Positions 17,922 through 28,203 of a stretch of 32,396 nucleotides of DNA are shown here, piece by piece. Position numbers and translations under genes: made by a program. The DNA lies in the NCBI GenBank assembly GCA_903907075.1, contig CAIVMQ010000033.1, forward strand, positions 1 to 32,396, written 5' to 3'. How positions within the stretch are numbered: the stretch's first letter is position 1; the number at the start of each line of letters is the position of its first letter. Below the pieces are notes generated by a model that saw only the letters and a list, made by a program, of their open reading frames with translations, had not been told where the DNA came from and searched no databases. The stretch comes from an uncultured Bacteroidia bacterium (GTDB taxonomy: Bacteria > Bacteroidota > Bacteroidia > Bacteroidales > Prolixibacteraceae).

Positions 17922-19296
17922 TGGCAGAAAGATAGTTAACAATTGGATCTACCAACCTATCAATATCTCCCGCCCCTAATGTGAGGAGAATCTCCGGATG
18001 ATAGTTATCAAGTATTGCGGGAAATTCCCCTTTATGACAGCGAACGCGTGCAGGGAGCTCCATTTTGCTTAAAATAAGGTCTGAGTCAACGCCCGGCATG
18101 GGCAATTCCCGTGCGGGATAGATCTCCATCACGAGTGCATCGTCGAGCAGGTCGAGAGCCTCAGCGAACTCAGCAGCAAAATCTTTTGTCCTGGAAAAGA
18201 GGTGAGGCTGGAATATCCCCGTCACCCGCTTACCCGGAAAGAGATCGCGTACAGAGCGTATGGTAGCTTCGAGTTCGCGCGGATGATGCGCATAATCGTC
18301 GATATAGATGGTTTTCTTGCCTCGATACCTCACGTCAAAGCGGCGCACAACGCCACTATAGATCACAAATGCCTTACGAATCTCATCCGCAGTAACGCCG
18401 CTAAGCAGGGCGAGGCCACATGCTGCAACGGCATTTTCAACATTCATCAATCCCGGATAGGTGAGGGTAAGATTCTCAATCTCACCCAGAGGGGTTTTTA
18501 AATTAAAATGGTAGGCGCCATCTATTATCCGCAGATTCAACGGCTGAAAATCGGCCTCTTCATTAACCGAATAGGTAAAATAACGAATATTTTTATTCCA
18601 TCGATCATCGATATGTAGTCCTTTGCGAAGTAATAAGGCGCCGCCAGACTGTATCTGAGAGACAAAATCGGCAAACGCATTGATCACACTTTGATGATCG
18701 CCATAAATATCGAGGTGATCGGCATCCATAAATGTAATCACCGCCAGCTCAGGATGTAATTGAAGAAATGAGCGGTCAAATTCATCGGCCTCAACAACGA
18801 TATAAGGACTATTATTGTCTGGCAGCAATAAATTAGTTTGATAGTTTTTCGATATTCCGCCCATAAAAGCAGAGCAGTCGACATGCGATTGTTTAAGCAG
18901 ATGGGCGGTCATGGTGGTCACAGAGGTCTTGCCGTGAGTGCCTGCAATGGCAATGCACCGTTTACCTGCGGTGAGCAGACCCAACACAGCCGATCGTTTA
19001 TAGATCGCGAAGCCGTGATCGCGAAAATACCGAAATTCAGCAAAGTCATTCGGAACAGCCGGGGTATAGATTACCACGGTGGAACCTAACTCTGAAAGAG
19101 AGGGTACTTTTGCTAAGTCATCGGAATAGTGAATGGCGATGCCCTCGTTTTCAAGATCTACCGTTAGCGGAGATGAGGTTTTATCATACCCATCAACCTG
19201 CTTTCCGATGAAAAGGAAATAGCGTGCCAGAGCACTCATTCCAATGCCGCCGATACCCAGCAAATAGATCCTATTTATCTTATCTAATTCAATCAT
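17908..19296 (-). CDS. murC: UDP-N-acetylmuramate--L-alanine ligase
   Basis: 462 aa. First amino-acid-adding enzyme of the peptidoglycan precursor pathway, cytoplasmic. N-terminal Rossmann motif LLGIGGIGMSALA at ~12-24, ATP-binding P-loop GTHGKTS at 119-125 (the His in GTHGKT is typical of MurC against MurD/E), central EADEFDRSFL and DHLDIYGD motifs, and the C-terminal domain with DDYAHHPRE and QPHLFSRTKDF. ATG start. It overlaps murG by 8 bp and ftsQ by 14 bp, indicating a single transcript. Confidence 0.97.
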   Translation of the reverse strand: MIELDKINRIYLLGIGGIGMSALARYFLFIGKQVDGYDKTSSPLTVDLENEGIAIHYSDDLAKVPSLSELGSTVVIYTPAVPNDFAEFRYFRDHGFAIYKRSAVLGLLTAGKRCIAIAGTHGKTSVTTMTAHLLKQSHVDCSAFMGGISKNYQTNLLLPDNNSPYIVVEADEFDRSFLQLHPELAVITFMDADHLDIYGDHQSVINAFADFVSQIQSGGALLLRKGLHIDDRWNKNIRYFTYSVNEEADFQPLNLRIIDGAYHFNLKTPLGEIENLTLTYPGLMNVENAVAACGLALLSGVTADEIRKAFVIYSGVVRRFDVRYRGKKTIYIDDYAHHPRELEATIRSVRDLFPGKRVTGIFQPHLFSRTKDFAAEFAEALDLLDDALVMEIYPARELPMPGVDSDLILSKMELPARVRCHKGEFPAILDNYHPEILLTLGAGDIDRLVDPIVNYLSANEGI

Positions 19297-20401
19297 TCTT
19301 CGGTTTTAAGATTGCCTCAATAACATCCACAATATCTTCTGTGGCATTAGGAGTGGCTAATTTTTTAATGTTCACAGAGAGTTCATGACAACTCTGTGGC
19401 TGCTTAAGCAGGTTAAGTGCCGCGGGGATTAATTCAGTAATAGCCACCGAATCTTTAATCATCATGGCAGCATGTTTCTCTACCAAAGCCAGCGCATTAT
19501 ATGTCTGATGGTCTTCCGAGACATTTGGTGAAGGGACTAACACAGAGGCTGCTCCGACGGCACAGAGCTCTGATATTGTTCCGGCACCGGCTCTGGAGAT
19601 AACTATATCGGCGAGCGAATAGGCAAGGTCCATACGCGAGCAAAACTCCAGTATTCGAATATTTGAAACCGGATTATTCATGAGTTGCTGCTCCATATCG
19701 TGGAAGTAATATTTTCCCGTTTGCCAAAGAACCAAAACCTCCGAGCTACGGATAAGATCGAGGTTTGCCAGTACACTTTGGTTGAGCACGCGAGCTCCCA
19801 GACTACCCCCTACGATTAGGATCACCGGTCGATCATCGGGACACTTAAAATATTCTTTTGCTTCTGCTGATTTTGGTGTTATCGAAGATAGCCCTTTGCG
19901 CAGCGGATTACCGGTAAAAACAATCTTAGCGGCAGGAAAAAAGCGATCCATGTTATCATAGGCGACACAGATCTTTGCCGCCTTTTTACCCAGTATTTTA
20001 TTGGTTACTCCGGCGAAGGAGTTTTGCTCTTGCAGCACTGTTGGAATCCCTCGTCGGGCGGCAACACGTAACACAGGACCGCTGGCATAACCACCCACGC
20101 CAATTACCATATCGGGTTTAAAATCTTTTACCACACGATTGGCTTTAAGCATCGCCTGGATTAATCGGGGTATAAAACCCAGATTACGCCATATCTCGCC
20201 TCGGTGGAAGCCTGCTACCGGAAGGCCAATAATTGGGTAGCCTGCTGCCGGGACCTTCTCCATCTCCATTTTGCCAGCTGCACCAACAAAGAGTATTTCG
20301 CAATCGGGGAATCGACTCTTGAGCCCATCCGCAATAGATAGTGCCGGGAAGATATGTCCCCCGGTACCACCTCCGCTTACGATAAATCTATAGTTTCCCA
20401 T
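19289..20401 (-). CDS. murG: UDP-GlcNAc:lipid I N-acetylglucosaminyltransferase
   Basis: 370 aa from the ATG at 20401; a TTG two codons upstream is not needed, since the ATG sits 2 bp after the ftsW stop. GT28-family enzyme on the inner face of the membrane that makes lipid II. Donor and acceptor motifs: GGGTGGHIFPALSIA at 10-24, VGGYASGPV, QEQNSFAG, GGSLGARVLNQSV in the second Rossmann domain, and SRAGAGTISEL with ASVLVPSP for UDP-GlcNAc binding. Flanked by ftsW and murC with near-zero spacing. Confidence 0.97.
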   Translation of the reverse strand: MGNYRFIVSGGGTGGHIFPALSIADGLKSRFPDCEILFVGAAGKMEMEKVPAAGYPIIGLPVAGFHRGEIWRNLGFIPRLIQAMLKANRVVKDFKPDMVIGVGGYASGPVLRVAARRGIPTVLQEQNSFAGVTNKILGKKAAKICVAYDNMDRFFPAAKIVFTGNPLRKGLSSITPKSAEAKEYFKCPDDRPVILIVGGSLGARVLNQSVLANLDLIRSSEVLVLWQTGKYYFHDMEQQLMNNPVSNIRILEFCSRMDLAYSLADIVISRAGAGTISELCAVGAASVLVPSPNVSEDHQTYNALALVEKHAAMMIKDSVAITELIPAALNLLKQPQSCHELSVNIKKLATPNATEDIVDVIEAILKPKND

Positions 20402-20403
20402 AT

Positions 20404-21630
20404 TCAATTCTTTGCCAGTATACTATCGTCATCTGAGAGCACTCCATCTGGACTAAAATTATTCTCCACCTCCTCTTTAGAATCCTGATCTGTTTCTGAA
20501 CTAACACTTAAGAGTAATCCAAATGTGATTGCAGTAAATATCTGCGATGTCCCCCCCCAGCTAACCCATGGTAGCGGCTGTCCTGTCACGGGTATTGCCC
20601 CGGAAGAGACGGCCATATTAATCACAGCCTGAAGGATAATTATCGAGACGGCACCCGTAGCCAGAAAGGCAGGAAATGTCCGTTTGGAATTTCGGATGAT
20701 TACCCCTCCGCGGGTAAGAAATATAAGGTAAAATATTGTAATTCCAAAGCCACCTACCAGACCATATTCTTCAATAATAATAGAATAAATAAAATCGTTA
20801 TACGCCGCGGGCATAAAATTGCTGATCTTACTCTTTCCGGCGCCCACACCGATTATCCCCCCGCGATGAATAGCTATCATGGCAAAATCATCTTGCGAGA
20901 GCCCCTTGCTCTCAGCGGCTTTCTCACCATGGAGATGACGGTCGATACGGTTTCTGATTGTCATAAAACGACCTAATCCCCCTTTTTGCGGGATCATAGG
21001 AGCTGCAAAGTAGATCACCACAACCAGGGTCACGCCGGCTAACATAACCAATGCAAGATATTTTATGGGGACACGACCTACAAACATCATAATAACGGCG
21101 GTAGTAAAAAGAAGTACGGCAGATGAAAAGTTAGCCATCATAATCAGCAGACAGAGCACCCCAATACCTGCAATAGTTTTTAGAAATGCAATTCTCAATA
21201 GGCGTGGGTCTTTCTGACTATTCGCTAATAGACGTGCGACCCAGAGGATAATGGCCACCTTGGCAATTTCTGCAGGTTGGAAACTAATAAATCCCAGTGG
21301 CAACGTGCGCCCTGTAGAACCCTCGCCACCACGTCCAAATACCAGACCCAGACAGACAAAGAGAATTGCAATCAGGAAGGCGGCATTGGCAAATTTATTA
21401 TACAACTTAACGGGCAAATAATTAAGCATAATTAGTATGGCCCCATAACCACCAATTTGAAAAATCAGCTGACGTAAGATATAATGAGAAGTATTTCCAC
21501 CGGCCTGACGGTATGCCAGCGCACCGGTAGAGCTATAGACGACAAGCAGCGAAATGCACGTCAAAGCAACCATAATCATCCAGATTACTTTATCCCCTTT
21601 TATATATTTTTTTAATTCGCTGGTATCCAT
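20404..21630 (-). CDS. ftsW: SEDS-family peptidoglycan polymerase FtsW
   Basis: 408 aa, multi-pass membrane protein of the SEDS family that polymerises lipid II at the septum together with the penicillin-binding protein encoded in the same operon. About ten hydrophobic segments; family signatures include PAEIAKVAIILWVARLL (nt ~21220-21275), GVGAGKSKISNFMPAAYNDFIYSIIIEEYGLVGG, and near the C-terminus NMAVSSGAIPVTGQPLPWVSWGGTSQIF. A polar tail of ~35 residues follows the last segment. The RodA alternative is less likely given its place between murD and murG. Confidence 0.95.
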   Translation of the reverse strand: MDTSELKKYIKGDKVIWMIMVALTCISLLVVYSSTGALAYRQAGGNTSHYILRQLIFQIGGYGAILIMLNYLPVKLYNKFANAAFLIAILFVCLGLVFGRGGEGSTGRTLPLGFISFQPAEIAKVAIILWVARLLANSQKDPRLLRIAFLKTIAGIGVLCLLIMMANFSSAVLLFTTAVIMMFVGRVPIKYLALVMLAGVTLVVVIYFAAPMIPQKGGLGRFMTIRNRIDRHLHGEKAAESKGLSQDDFAMIAIHRGGIIGVGAGKSKISNFMPAAYNDFIYSIIIEEYGLVGGFGITIFYLIFLTRGGVIIRNSKRTFPAFLATGAVSIIILQAVINMAVSSGAIPVTGQPLPWVSWGGTSQIFTAITFGLLLSVSSETDQDSKEEVENNFSPDGVLSDDDSILAKN

Positions 21631-21655
21631 ACTAGACTATTTAGTTGATCGTTAA

Positions 21656-22996
21656 TTAGAGATTTCGAACAGCCGCTTTAAATTGCCGTCCGCGATCTTC
21701 GTAATTTTCGAACAGGTCAAAACTTGCACATGCGGGCGAGAGCAATACGGCATCGCCTTTTTGAGCGTGAAAATAGGCACTTCTCACGGCCTCCTCCATA
21801 CTTCGAGCCTCCACAATATCGGGAACCATTCCGTCAAAAGCTGCCATAATTTTATCATTATCTTTTCCAAGGCAAACAATGGCCTTAACTTTCTCCTTAA
21901 CAAGATCGAATAGCATCGAATAATCGTTTCCTTTGTCTACGCCACCCACGATCCACACCACAGGAGACTGCATACTCTCGAGGGCATACCACACCGAATT
22001 GATGTTAGTTGCCTTAGAATCGTTGATAAATTCGATATTGTGAACACGCAGGAATTTCTCAAGCCTGTGCTCGACACCCTGAAAATCGCTGAGACATTCG
22101 CGCATATCCTCTTTGCGCAAATTCAAAATACTTCCTGAGATACCTGCTGCCATTGAGTTATAAAGGTTGTGCTTTCCCTGAAGTGCTAAATCGTAAATTG
22201 TCATATCGAACGTATTAGTGTTAACATTGATTTTCATGGTCTCATTTTCTATCCAACACCCCTCTTTTAAAACCGCTGTGATGGAGAAGGGGACTTTTTG
22301 TGCCTGTATGGTCCGTTTGGTCACCTCAGCTGCAACTACCGGATCGTCGGCACAATAGACAAACCAATCATCGGGGCGCTGATTCTGAAGTATCCGCATC
22401 TTGGAATCGACATAATTCTGCATTTTATATTCGTAGCGATCCAGGTGATCGGGTGTGATATTTAAAAGAATAGCAATATTGGCCCTGAACTCTTCCATAT
22501 TATCCAATTGATAACTAGACAATTCAATCACATAATAGTCAAAGTCCCCTTGAGCCACTTGCAAGGCAAAACTCGTTCCCACATTACCTGCTAATCCGAC
22601 ATTTAAGCCAGCCCGCTTTAGCAGTTCGTAGGTAAGTAACGTAGTGGTTGTCTTTCCATTGCTCCCTGTAATGCATATCGTTTTAGCATCGGTATAACGA
22701 CCGGCGAACTCAATCTCTGAGATAACCGGAATATTTTGCCCTTTAAGCTTAACCACGATAGGTGCTTTATCGGGAATACCCGGACTCTTAACTACCAGTT
22801 CGGCATCGAGGATTCGAGCTTCGGTATGTTGTTTTTGTTCAAATGCCAACCCATGTGCTTTTAGCGTTGCCTGATAATCGCCCTTGATCTCACCCAGGTC
22901 TGAAAGAAATACGTCGTACCCTTTTTTAGCTCCCAGGATCGCGGCCCCAACACCACTCTCGCCTCCACCTAATATGACCAGTTTCTTTTGGGGCAT
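21656..22996 (-). CDS. murD: UDP-N-acetylmuramoylalanine--D-glutamate ligase
   Basis: 446 aa from the ATG at 22996; the longer frame starts at a TTG 24 bp earlier, inside the mraY 3' end, and is rejected because MPQKKLVILGGGESGVG is the expected N-terminus. Adds D-Glu to UDP-MurNAc-Ala in the cytoplasm. P-loop GSNGKTTTTLL at 111-121, NITPDHLDRY, FINDSKATNINS and LLSPACASFDLFENYEDRG are all in place. One base separates it from the mraY stop and 25 bp from ftsW. Confidence 0.97.
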   Translation of the reverse strand: MPQKKLVILGGGESGVGAAILGAKKGYDVFLSDLGEIKGDYQATLKAHGLAFEQKQHTEARILDAELVVKSPGIPDKAPIVVKLKGQNIPVISEIEFAGRYTDAKTICITGSNGKTTTTLLTYELLKRAGLNVGLAGNVGTSFALQVAQGDFDYYVIELSSYQLDNMEEFRANIAILLNITPDHLDRYEYKMQNYVDSKMRILQNQRPDDWFVYCADDPVVAAEVTKRTIQAQKVPFSITAVLKEGCWIENETMKINVNTNTFDMTIYDLALQGKHNLYNSMAAGISGSILNLRKEDMRECLSDFQGVEHRLEKFLRVHNIEFINDSKATNINSVWYALESMQSPVVWIVGGVDKGNDYSMLFDLVKEKVKAIVCLGKDNDKIMAAFDGMVPDIVEARSMEEAVRSAYFHAQKGDAVLLSPACASFDLFENYEDRGRQFKAAVRNL

Positions 22997-22997
22997 A

Positions 22998-24248
22998 TTA
23001 ACGCATTTTAAGGGTTGCAATAGTTAGGATCGCAAGTATGATCCCTACGATCCAGAACCGGGTAACAATCTTAGGCTCAGGAAACCCTTTTTTCTGAAAA
23101 TGGTGATGCAGAGGAGCCATAAGGAAGACCCTGCGCCCCTCGCCAAATTTTCGTTTGGTATATTTAAACCATCCGACCTGAATGATCACCGATAAATTTT
23201 CAATCAGGAATATGCCGCATAGCAGTGGAATAAGGATCTCTTTACGGATGATAATGGCAAATACGGCAAGTATTCCTCCTAAGGCGAGACTTCCGGTATC
23301 GCCCATAAAAACCTGTGCGGGGTAGGAATTGTACCATAAGAAGCCGATACAAGCCCCAATAAATGCCGACATAAATACCGTAAGTTCGCCACTATATGGG
23401 ATATACATAATATCGAGATAGCCCGAATAGATTATATTACCACCCAGATAAGCAAATACACCCAGGGTAGCTCCACTTATGGCCGAAGCCCCCGTGGCGA
23501 GACCATCCAGACCGTCGGTGAGATTGGCCCCATTTGAAACAGCGGTAATGATAAATATGGAGATAATAGCATAAAGGAGCCATGCCCATTTATCGGCTGC
23601 TTCACCTAAAAACCAAAGGAGCCATTTGTAGTCAAACTCATGATTTTTGATAAATGGGATGGTTGTCTTTGTCGACTTCATCTCTTTTGTCATCAACCGA
23701 ATCTCCCGTTTTCCCGATTCGCTGTTATACCCCATTTCCGTTTTTGCCCTCCCGCGGGCATCATAAATCTTTTCGCGTATAGAGACCTCATCGCTAAAGT
23801 AAAGAGTAGCAGCTACAATAACTCCCAGAGATATTTGACCAATAATTTTGAATTTCCCCGCGAGCCCTTTTTTATCTTTTTGAAAAACCTTGATATAGTC
23901 ATCCGCAAAACCAATAAGGCCTAACCAGATTGTAGTGATAATCATCAAAAGGATATAGGTATTTTCCAACTTGGCAAAGAGGAATGTAGGTAGGAGAATA
24001 GAAGCGATAATAATTATTCCACCCATTGTTGGAGTACCTTTTTTTTGCATCTGACCTTCGAGGCCCAGATCCCGAACCTCTTCACCTATCTGCTGAACCT
24101 GAAGTATATATATAACTTTTTTCCCGATAATAGTAGAAAAAAGCAACGCAAAAATAACCGCCATCGCTGATCGGAACACGATATAGTTGAACATCTGTGC
24201 TCCGGGAAAATCAAAAGATTCAAGGTATTTAAATAGCGGTATCAGCAT
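22998..24248 (-). CDS. mraY: Phospho-N-acetylmuramoyl-pentapeptide transferase
   Basis: 416 aa integral membrane enzyme that makes lipid I from UDP-MurNAc-pentapeptide and undecaprenyl phosphate. GTPTMGG at 71-77, catalytic Asp pair in FADDYIK (D116, D117), [29 protein letters not shown] (third catalytic Asp), and [10 protein letters not shown] near the C-terminus. It is ~55 residues longer than the E. coli enzyme because of a long hydrophilic loop at ~155-210 (rich in K, E and R) between membrane segments; such an insert is familiar from Bacteroidota MraY. ATG start, 5 bp after murE. Confidence 0.97.
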   Translation of the reverse strand: MLIPLFKYLESFDFPGAQMFNYIVFRSAMAVIFALLFSTIIGKKVIYILQVQQIGEEVRDLGLEGQMQKKGTPTMGGIIIIASILLPTFLFAKLENTYILLMIITTIWLGLIGFADDYIKVFQKDKKGLAGKFKIIGQISLGVIVAATLYFSDEVSIREKIYDARGRAKTEMGYNSESGKREIRLMTKEMKSTKTTIPFIKNHEFDYKWLLWFLGEAADKWAWLLYAIISIFIITAVSNGANLTDGLDGLATGASAISGATLGVFAYLGGNIIYSGYLDIMYIPYSGELTVFMSAFIGACIGFLWYNSYPAQVFMGDTGSLALGGILAVFAIIIRKEILIPLLCGIFLIENLSVIIQVGWFKYTKRKFGEGRRVFLMAPLHHHFQKKGFPEPKIVTRFWIVGIILAILTIATLKMR

Positions 24249-24253
24249 AGGGT

Positions 24254-25720
24254 TTAATTTTGATTGGTAACATTAAATATTTCACGGATTACCTCCCGGT
24301 CATCGAAATGATATTTTACCCCTTTGATCTCCTGGTAATCTTCATGTCCTTTCCCGGCAATCAGGATGATATCGCCTGGACGGGCCATCATGCAGGCTGT
24401 TCGTATCGCCTCTTTCCTGTTGGTGATTGACAAGACATTCGCTGCCTTATCGGCTGGAACACCTTTGGCCATCTCGGAGATAATCACCTCAGGATCTTCA
24501 GACCTGGGATTATCAGAAGTAAGGATCACTTTATTACTTGCTTTAGCCGCTTCGAGAGCCATTTCCGGCCTTTTTGTTTTATCGCGATCGCCACCTGCAC
24601 CCACGATGGTAAATAGGGTCTCATTTCCTGTTCGCACTTCATTGATAGCTGAGAGGACATTTTTTATAGCATCGGGGGTATGGGCATAATCAACCACGGC
24701 GAAAATCCCCGTAGGTGATTTAAACGTTTCAAACCTCCCATCAACAGGTTTAAGTAAACTGATGATCCGCAAAACCTCCTCGCGATCGGCTCCCAGCGAA
24801 AGGGCAGTACCGTAAACCGCGAGTAAATTGCTCGCATTAAAATTCCCTACAAAATGGGTCCACACCTCAGTGCCATCAAGGCTTATCAGCATGCCATCAA
24901 AATGACTCTCAAGCACTTTAACCTTAAAATCAGCAAGGGTCTTTAAGGCATAAGTAATCTTTTTTGCTGCGCTATTCTGCAGCATAAACATCCCATTTTT
25001 ATCATCCAGATTGGTAATTGCAAAAGATTGTGCACTTAAGTTGTCGAAGAATTTTTTCTTCGCATTCCGATATTCTGCAAATGTCTTGTGATAATCTAAA
25101 TGGTCGTGGGTAAGATTTGAAAAGACACCCCCTGCAAAATCGATTCCGGCAATCCGATCCTGGTCGATGGCATGAGAGCTCACCTCCATAAAACAATAGG
25201 TGCATCCTGCCGCAACCATTTTAGCCATAAGCTGCTGAATCTGTAATGGATCAGGGGTGGTATGTGTTGCCACGAGCTGCTGACCATCGATAAAGTTACA
25301 AACTGTAGACAATAGCCCCACCTTATGTCCTAACTCCCTGAACATGCGATACAATAATGTTGCAGTGGTTGTTTTTCCGTTTGTCCCGGTGATGCCAACA
25401 ACAGCAAGTGATTGGGAAGGATTGTCGTAAAAATTAGCCGCTATTTTTCCAAATGTTACGGATGCATCTGGGGTTTGAACCCAGGTAATCCGACTATCGG
25501 CATTAACCGGAACGGTCTCACAAAGGACCACCGTAGCCCCATTTTGAATCGCCACATCGATATAGGCATGACCATCGACGGTAGATCCCGGTAGTGCAGC
25601 AAAGAGCGTTCCCGAGTGTACCTTTCGTGAATCAAAAGCAAGCTCATCGATCATCGAGGTGACATCCCCAATAACCTTAAGTTCATGAATACCTATCAAT
25701 AACTCAGCTAAACTTTTCAT
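24254..25720 (-). CDS. murE: UDP-MurNAc-tripeptide synthetase (meso-diaminopimelate-adding)
   Basis: 488 aa. Adds the third peptide residue of peptidoglycan in the cytoplasm. P-loop [12 protein letters not shown] at 112-123, THTTPD at 152-157, [12 protein letters not shown] at ~200-211, and DNPRSEDP at 403-410. The DNPR signature is that of meso-diaminopimelate-specific MurE rather than the lysine type, so the organism probably has DAP-type peptidoglycan. 7 bp after ftsI and 5 bp before mraY. murF, which adds the next dipeptide and usually follows murE in Proteobacteria, is not in the cluster. Confidence 0.97.
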   Translation of the reverse strand: MKSLAELLIGIHELKVIGDVTSMIDELAFDSRKVHSGTLFAALPGSTVDGHAYIDVAIQNGATVVLCETVPVNADSRITWVQTPDASVTFGKIAANFYDNPSQSLAVVGITGTNGKTTTATLLYRMFRELGHKVGLLSTVCNFIDGQQLVATHTTPDPLQIQQLMAKMVAAGCTYCFMEVSSHAIDQDRIAGIDFAGGVFSNLTHDHLDYHKTFAEYRNAKKKFFDNLSAQSFAITNLDDKNGMFMLQNSAAKKITYALKTLADFKVKVLESHFDGMLISLDGTEVWTHFVGNFNASNLLAVYGTALSLGADREEVLRIISLLKPVDGRFETFKSPTGIFAVVDYAHTPDAIKNVLSAINEVRTGNETLFTIVGAGGDRDKTKRPEMALEAAKASNKVILTSDNPRSEDPEVIISEMAKGVPADKAANVLSITNRKEAIRTACMMARPGDIILIAGKGHEDYQEIKGVKYHFDDREVIREIFNVTNQN

Positions 25721-25727
25721 TGTTATC

Positions 25728-27860
25728 TTAACTTAAGACGAGAACGATACTCTGTCCGCGTTGTATTTTTGAGCCCGCTTTCACCGACTGTGATTTCACT
25801 TTTCCCCGGCCACGCACCGATACTCGCATCCCATTATTTTCAAGCAGGTAAACGGCATCGGTGGCACCCATCCCTTTTACATTAGGGACCATCCCTTTTA
25901 CAACCTCCCGATTAGAGAGTTCCAGCCCATCTTCGTCGGGTTTTGCTTCTACCCATTCCGATTTTGTAAAGGAAAAACCATTTAGGATATCGAGCTCATC
26001 GAGTACCCCGGCAATATCTTTCTTGCGTCCTGCGGTAATTCCGGGTATGTCGTTCTCAATCTTCGTCCTGGGTAATTTCACATCGTCTCGGAGACCTAAT
26101 TCATAGGCATATACATAATCTGAGATCTGCTTGAAGACCGGACCTGCCACAGAACTTCCGTAATAATCTTCCCCTTTGGGGTCATTGATCACCACGATAC
26201 ACGAATATTTTGGATCATCGGCAGGGAAATAACCGGCAAACGACGATTGATAGATTTTCTGTCCTCCCTTGGTATACCCCTCTTTATTATTGGCGACCTG
26301 AGCAGTACCACTCTTACCTGCAATCTTATACGCCTTCGTCTCTAACCCCTTTGCCGTTCCATTGGTAACGACCCCCTCAAGCATCGCATGGGCCATGCGC
26401 AGGGTGCTCGATGAACAGATTGACCACATCAATCGTTGGGTTCCAATTTTTTCGCGAATAGTTCCATTTTCTGTAATCCCTTTTACCAGACGGGGCTTCA
26501 TCATACAGCCTCCATTGGCAACCGCGTTGTAGAAGGTAAGGGTTTGCAGCGGGGTAACCTTTAGTTCATAGCCAAACGAGATCCATGCTAAAGAGATTCC
26601 CGACCAGGTCTTATCATTTGGCTGATTAATATAAGGAGCTGCCTCACCCTGGATTCCAAGATTAAGCTTCTCGAACATCCCCATCTTCTTTACCCGATCG
26701 ATAAAATCCTGCTCATGACCCGTATAACTCTGAGTAATTAATTTTGCAAGCCCTATGTTTGAAGATAATTCAAAGGCATGTTTGGCTGTAATTTTCCCAT
26801 GACCCCCTTTTTTATAATCACTGTCTTTAATATCAATCTTTTTATATCTCCAGATACCGTTTCCCGTTTCAACCGTGGTCGCAGTATCGATCTTACCATC
26901 TTCAAAGGCGGCCATCAACGAGGCGAGCTTAAAAGTAGAACCCGGCTCAGAACAACCGGCATTGCCGATGGCATAATTCTGATAACCGCCAATAAGCTTT
27001 CCCTGACTATTGGTGCCAAAATTGGCAATCGCCTTGATATCACCTGTCTTAACCTCCATAAGAATCGCAGTACCATATTCGGCACGGCTCTTCTCCATCT
27101 GTAATTTTAGCGCATAGGTTACCTGATCCTGCATCTTCACATCAAGAGTAGTGATGATATTTTTACCATCCTCAGGATCATCTTTACTGATAATAAACCA
27201 CCTGCCCGACATATTCTGTTTTACGGCAACGCCATCTTCGCCACGCAGCTCCTTTTCAAACGACTGCTCCAGACCAAAGGCTCCAGCATTCCCTGTTGAA
27301 CCTTCAGGTACCTCTTTGGTCAGTTTACCCAATGTCCGTAAGGCTAAGTCACCAGAAGGATACACCCGCTGATCGGACTGCTCTGCCATCACGCCCCCTT
27401 TGTTTCTCCCTCGTCGAAGAATGGGAAATTGCTTGATCTGCTGCAGTTCGGCATACGACACCTTACGCGGATTAATAAGGAAATATTGTTTCTGCTGACT
27501 ATAGGCTTTTCGCAGTTCGGCCTTATAAGCTCCCGCCGATTTATCCTTGAAAAAGCGTGAGAGGCAGAGTGACAGGGAATCAACTTTAGTATAAAATTCA
27601 GAGGCAAGGCCCGGAGCCCCAAGATCCATCCGTAATTCGTAATAGGGGACAGAGGTAGCCAGCGGACTACCATCTGCAGCACAGATATCACCGCGCCGTC
27701 CTGCAATTGGAAACTCTTTGACCACGAGCTTTTCTGCCTCCTGATCCCAGCGTGGAGTATGCTGGATCACCAGAACCCGGATATTAATATAGACGCAAAT
27801 AAGGACTATAATGGCATATACCAGTCCAAATCGCGTTAATATTGATTTCCTAATCTCCAT
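25728..27860 (-). CDS. ftsI: Division-specific transpeptidase FtsI (PBP3/PBP2x type) with PASTA domain
   Basis: 710 aa. A single membrane anchor (~10-30), then the penicillin-binding dimerisation domain (~50-220, with AGRRGDICAADGSPLATS), then the transpeptidase domain. Active-site motifs: STFK (S308 nucleophile, K311), SSN (366-368), KSGT (516-519). One C-terminal PASTA domain spans ~655-710 (MVPNVKGMGATDAVYLLENNGMRV...GQSIVLVLS). E. coli FtsI is ~590 aa and lacks PASTA; the extra domain is normal for Bacteroidota and Firmicutes. It cross-links septal peptidoglycan in the periplasm with FtsW. Starts 1 bp after ftsL. Confidence 0.96.
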   Translation of the reverse strand: MEIRKSILTRFGLVYAIIVLICVYINIRVLVIQHTPRWDQEAEKLVVKEFPIAGRRGDICAADGSPLATSVPYYELRMDLGAPGLASEFYTKVDSLSLCLSRFFKDKSAGAYKAELRKAYSQQKQYFLINPRKVSYAELQQIKQFPILRRGRNKGGVMAEQSDQRVYPSGDLALRTLGKLTKEVPEGSTGNAGAFGLEQSFEKELRGEDGVAVKQNMSGRWFIISKDDPEDGKNIITTLDVKMQDQVTYALKLQMEKSRAEYGTAILMEVKTGDIKAIANFGTNSQGKLIGGYQNYAIGNAGCSEPGSTFKLASLMAAFEDGKIDTATTVETGNGIWRYKKIDIKDSDYKKGGHGKITAKHAFELSSNIGLAKLITQSYTGHEQDFIDRVKKMGMFEKLNLGIQGEAAPYINQPNDKTWSGISLAWISFGYELKVTPLQTLTFYNAVANGGCMMKPRLVKGITENGTIREKIGTQRLMWSICSSSTLRMAHAMLEGVVTNGTAKGLETKAYKIAGKSGTAQVANNKEGYTKGGQKIYQSSFAGYFPADDPKYSCIVVINDPKGEDYYGSSVAGPVFKQISDYVYAYELGLRDDVKLPRTKIENDIPGITAGRKKDIAGVLDELDILNGFSFTKSEWVEAKPDEDGLELSNREVVKGMVPNVKGMGATDAVYLLENNGMRVSVRGRGKVKSQSVKAGSKIQRGQSIVLVLS

Positions 27861-27861
27861 T

Positions 27862-28203
27862 TTACTGTTTATCGATATAAATTTTATGAGGAGGCTCTTT
27901 CGAGGTCTCCAACTCTATTTTGCTCTTCTTTACCCGCTCAATAATCACCGACTGACGACTCATTTTAATTACGTCGGCCGCGATAGAGATCGACCGGGAG
28001 CGCAATTCAATAAGACTATCTTCGAGAGCCGTCATTTCACGGATCACCTTTTCTGACTTATACTTTACGGTAATATTGATAAAGAGGAGAAAAAAGATCA
28101 TCAGCATCAGAATCCGGTTTCGACGAAACCATTCGCTCTCGAAGAACCTGCCATTGAGCACCTCCTTCACCGTAACTCTCTTTTTGCGCTTTACTTCAAC
28201 CAT
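27862..28203 (-). CDS. ftsL: FtsL-like small division protein
   Basis: 113 aa. Basic cytoplasmic N-terminus (VEVKRKKRVTVKEVLNGRF), one membrane segment at ~31-47 (ILMLMIFFLLFINITV), then a heptad-like periplasmic helix (~50-95) suited to a coiled coil with an FtsB-like partner. Sequence conservation is low, so the identification rests on size, topology and place between rsmH and ftsI, where ftsL lies in most dcw clusters. Its start codon shares a base with the rsmH stop (TAATG), which suggests translational coupling. Confidence 0.88.
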   Translation of the reverse strand: MVEVKRKKRVTVKEVLNGRFFESEWFRRNRILMLMIFFLLFINITVKYKSEKVIREMTALEDSLIELRSRSISIAADVIKMSRQSVIIERVKKSKIELETSKEPPHKIYIDKQ